A stretch of 64,000 nt of DNA, taken from positions 868,001 through 932,000 of the forward strand of contig OZ244928.1 of assembly GCA_965221985.1 (NCBI GenBank), written 5' to 3'. Shown here in pieces: positions 62,348 to 64,000 of this stretch. The DNA is from J054 sp965221985. GTDB lineage: Bacteria > Pseudomonadota > Gammaproteobacteria > Steroidobacterales > GCA-2729495. Position numbers and translations under genes: made by a program. Under the pieces are notes generated by a model that saw nothing but the letters and a program-made list of their open reading frames with translations, made no database searches and had not been told where the DNA came from. Each line of letters begins with the position of its first letter. Position 1 is the stretch's first letter.

Positions 62348-62364
62348 TGCACCAAGATCGCGCA
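62348..62364 (-). promoter_or_regulatory. NtrC-like enhancer site
   Basis: TGCGCGATCTTGGTGCA on the minus strand agrees with the NtrC consensus TGCACTAAAATGGTGCA at 12 of 17 positions, about 100 bases upstream of the predicted sigma-54 start, a normal NtrC distance. Confidence 0.6.
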
Positions 62365-62438
62365 TGAGTGACTGCCGTTGCCCAGCAATGAAGCTTGTTT
62401 AACGATCGTGTAGAACTTTTCCAGCATTGGCCCAAACT

Positions 62439-62708
62439 ATGAACACTGAATTCATTAAAGACCTGGCTGCACGCTTAGCCCGCAACGTACCGACAGGTGT
62501 GCAGGCCGCATCGGCCGATCTTGAGCAAAATTTCACGGCTTTGCTGCAGTCTGCCTTCGCGCGCCTGGATTTAGTCACACGCGAAGAATTTGACGTGCAG
62601 CGAAAAGTGTTGGAACGAAGCCGTGAGAAGCTTGCTCAATTAGAGGCCGAGTTGGCCCGGCTCGAAATGGAAAGCCAGCCCGGGAGCGGCAACAAAGACT
62701 CTGCCTAG
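62439..62708 (+). CDS. ubiK: UbiK, accessory factor of ubiquinone synthesis
   Basis: 89 residues from ATG 62439 (a TTG at 62427 is in frame). Small coiled-coil protein of the YqiC/BMFP family: FIKDLAARLARNVP, FTALLQSAFARLDLVTREEF and the leucine-rich C-terminal coil. It trimerises and works with UbiJ under aerobic conditions. Here it sits next to comM. Confidence 0.9.
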   Translation: MNTEFIKDLAARLARNVPTGVQAASADLEQNFTALLQSAFARLDLVTREEFDVQRKVLERSREKLAQLEAELARLEMESQPGSGNKDSA

Positions 62709-62730
62709 CTGACCCGCTCGACGTTTAAGT

Positions 62731-64000
62731 ATGCCCTTGGCCACAGTGCTTTCCCGCGGTCAGCGTGGCCTCGACGCGCCCCAAGTCTACGTAGAGGTGG
62801 AGCCTGCCGGGGGCCTTCCGGGCCTATTTATCGTTGGTCTTGTAGAGACCGCAGTGCGCGAAAGTCGCGAGCGCGTCAAAGCAGCCATTCGATCCGCCGG
62901 CTTCCAAGTTCCCAGCGGCAAAATCACAGTCAATCTCGCGCCGGCCGATCTGCCCAAGGCCGGCGGGCGCTTCGACTTAGCCATAGCCTTGGGTATCCTC
63001 GCGGCCACCGAGCAATTGGCCATCGAGTCCCTCGCTGGCTACGAATTTTTCGGCGAGCTTGCGTTTTCTAGTTTGCTGCGCTCGACGGCGGCTTTACTGC
63101 CGGCCTTGCAGGCGGGAAAACAAGCGGGGCATCGCTGCGTGGCTCCACAAGCCAACGCCGACGAGGCTGGCTTGCTCAGCGAAGCCGAGGTATTGCTCGC
63201 CCCGGATCTATTGTCAGTTGCGCGTCATTTACGCGGCGAACAATCCTTAAGGTCTGCCGTTTTCATACCGCCGAAACGGCGGGCGCTGGCCGCAACCGAT
63301 CTCGCCGAGGTTCGTGGTCAGCATCGCGCTCGTCGGGCGCTAGAAATTGCCGCTGCTGGCGGCCACAACCTGTTGCTGTTGGGGCCGCCCGGGACGGGCA
63401 AGAGCATGTTGGCTCGCCGACTCCCGGGTTTATTGCCCCCCTTGGCCGAACGCGAAGCGCTGGAATGCGCCATCATCAGCTCCGTGGCCGGGCGCCCACC
63501 CGCGGACCTGAACTTGCAGCCACCTTTTCGCGCGCCGCACCATGGCGCCTCGGCACCGGCCTTGGTAGGCGGCGGGCGAATACCTCGGCCGGGCGAAATA
63601 TCCATGGCGCATCGGGGCGTGTTGTTTCTAGATGAGTTGCCCGAATTTGCGCGCGACGTGCTAGAGGGCTTGCGCGAACCTTTGGAAACGGGCCAGATCA
63701 CTATCGCCCGGGCCGGCCTTACTGCGGAATTCCCCGCTCGGTTCCAGCTAGTTGCTGCCATGAACCCCTGCGTGTGCGGTTATGCGGGCGATCCACGCCG
63801 CGAGTGCCGCTGCAGCCCTGAGCAAGTTAGCCGCTATCGCAATCGCGTCTCTGGGCCATTTTTAGATCGCATGGATATGGTGATCGAGCTGCAACGTGAA
63901 CAACTACCCGCGGACTACCTGGATACCGAGGCTAGTGGTGAACCGACTGCTGTGGTGCGCACGCGGGTCAGCGCGGCGCGGGAGCGTCAGTTGCTTCGCC
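62731..64000 (+). CDS. comM: ComM/YifB, Mg-chelatase-like AAA+ ATPase (3' end outside window)
   Basis: Hexameric helicase that promotes branch migration during natural transformation. 423 codons are present and the gene leaves the window. ATG 62731 gives MPLATVLSRGQRGLDAPQVY, the Lon-like N-terminal domain (VEVEPAGGLPGLFIVGL), then Walker A GPPGTGKS, the pre-sensor RAPHHGASAPALVGGG, Walker B VLFLDELPEF and the zinc-like CxCGY region (NPCVCGYAGDPRRECRCS). The presence of comM with type IV pilus genes fits possible competence. Confidence 0.93.
   Translation, partial: MPLATVLSRGQRGLDAPQVYVEVEPAGGLPGLFIVGLVETAVRESRERVKAAIRSAGFQVPSGKITVNLAPADLPKAGGRFDLAIALGILAATEQLAIESLAGYEFFGELAFSSLLRSTAALLPALQAGKQAGHRCVAPQANADEAGLLSEAEVLLAPDLLSVARHLRGEQSLRSAVFIPPKRRALAATDLAEVRGQHRARRALEIAAAGGHNLLLLGPPGTGKSMLARRLPGLLPPLAEREALECAIISSVAGRPPADLNLQPPFRAPHHGASAPALVGGGRIPRPGEISMAHRGVLFLDELPEFARDVLEGLREPLETGQITIARAGLTAEFPARFQLVAAMNPCVCGYAGDPRRECRCSPEQVSRYRNRVSGPFLDRMDMVIELQREQLPADYLDTEASGEPTAVVRTRVSAARERQLLR

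Noticed and set aside
1..64000. tRNA, rRNA or CRISPR arrays
   Set aside because: No tRNA arm patterns with conserved T-loop in a cloverleaf context, no rRNA blocks and no regularly spaced direct repeats were recognised; the only spaced repeats are the Rhs junctions.

Overview
The window is chromosomal DNA of a Gammaproteobacterium. Evidence for this is the pilMNOPQ-aroK-aroB block, ubiE-ubiJ-ubiB plus ubiK, dapF-DUF484-xerC-hslV-hslU, algZ-algR-hemX-hemY, tesA divergent from ybbA-ybbP, a hexameric-type citrate synthase and a zinc-binding L31. No species can be named from sequence alone. Most of it is densely packed core genome. One accessory island lies at about 35.4-43.1 kb.

Layout. 1-5.7 kb: end of rdgB, a pair of facing consensus DnaA boxes, rpmE, gltA, a conserved hypothetical gene and PBP1A. 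6.1-13 kb: type IV pilus operon pilMNOPQ followed by a Gly-linker Ig-like lipoprotein and a strong terminator. 13-17.2 kb: aroK, aroB, dGTPase, pyrF and a small EamA-like protein. 17.2-28.1 kb: tesA/ybbA/ybbP, a 2-hydroxyacid dehydrogenase, ppc, a protein resembling a degenerate ribonucleotide reductase, and an SLC13 transporter. 28.1-35.4 kb: a complete trpEGDCFBA operon headed by a leader peptide with tandem Trp codons and a classical attenuator, followed by a PLA2-like lipoprotein.

35.4-43.1 kb, accessory island: an IS3 relic, then an Rhs core whose N-terminus is missing. Behind it stand tandem 'C-terminal tip + immunity' cassettes. Each cassette begins with the same 51-bp piece of Rhs core, which lies at or within 5 bp of the stop codon of the preceding immunity gene. 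All three tips carry HExxH metallopeptidase motifs, and all three partners are predicted to be exported or lipidated. The first partner resembles a TIMP/NTR-type metalloproteinase inhibitor. This is the most notable system in the window. It is followed by a second Rhs core scrap fused to a tyrosine-recombinase tail, duplicated ParD-like antitoxins with a broken ParE, and a Y1 (REP-associated) transposase.

43.1-64 kb: truncated haemoglobin, a cytochrome c/PQQ-type sugar dehydrogenase, ubiB-ubiJ-ubiE (minus strand), a membrane protein, the dapF-xerC-hslVU operon, an orphan ParA, hemX-hemY directly behind algZ-algR (hemC and hemD are missing from their usual place), a DUF4124 protein, and the nitrogen operon torF-glnK-amtB behind a good sigma-54 promoter and an NtrC-like site. 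The window ends with ubiK and the start of comM.

No rRNA, tRNA, CRISPR array or intact prophage was recognised. Function calls rest on motif recognition by eye; no database search was run.
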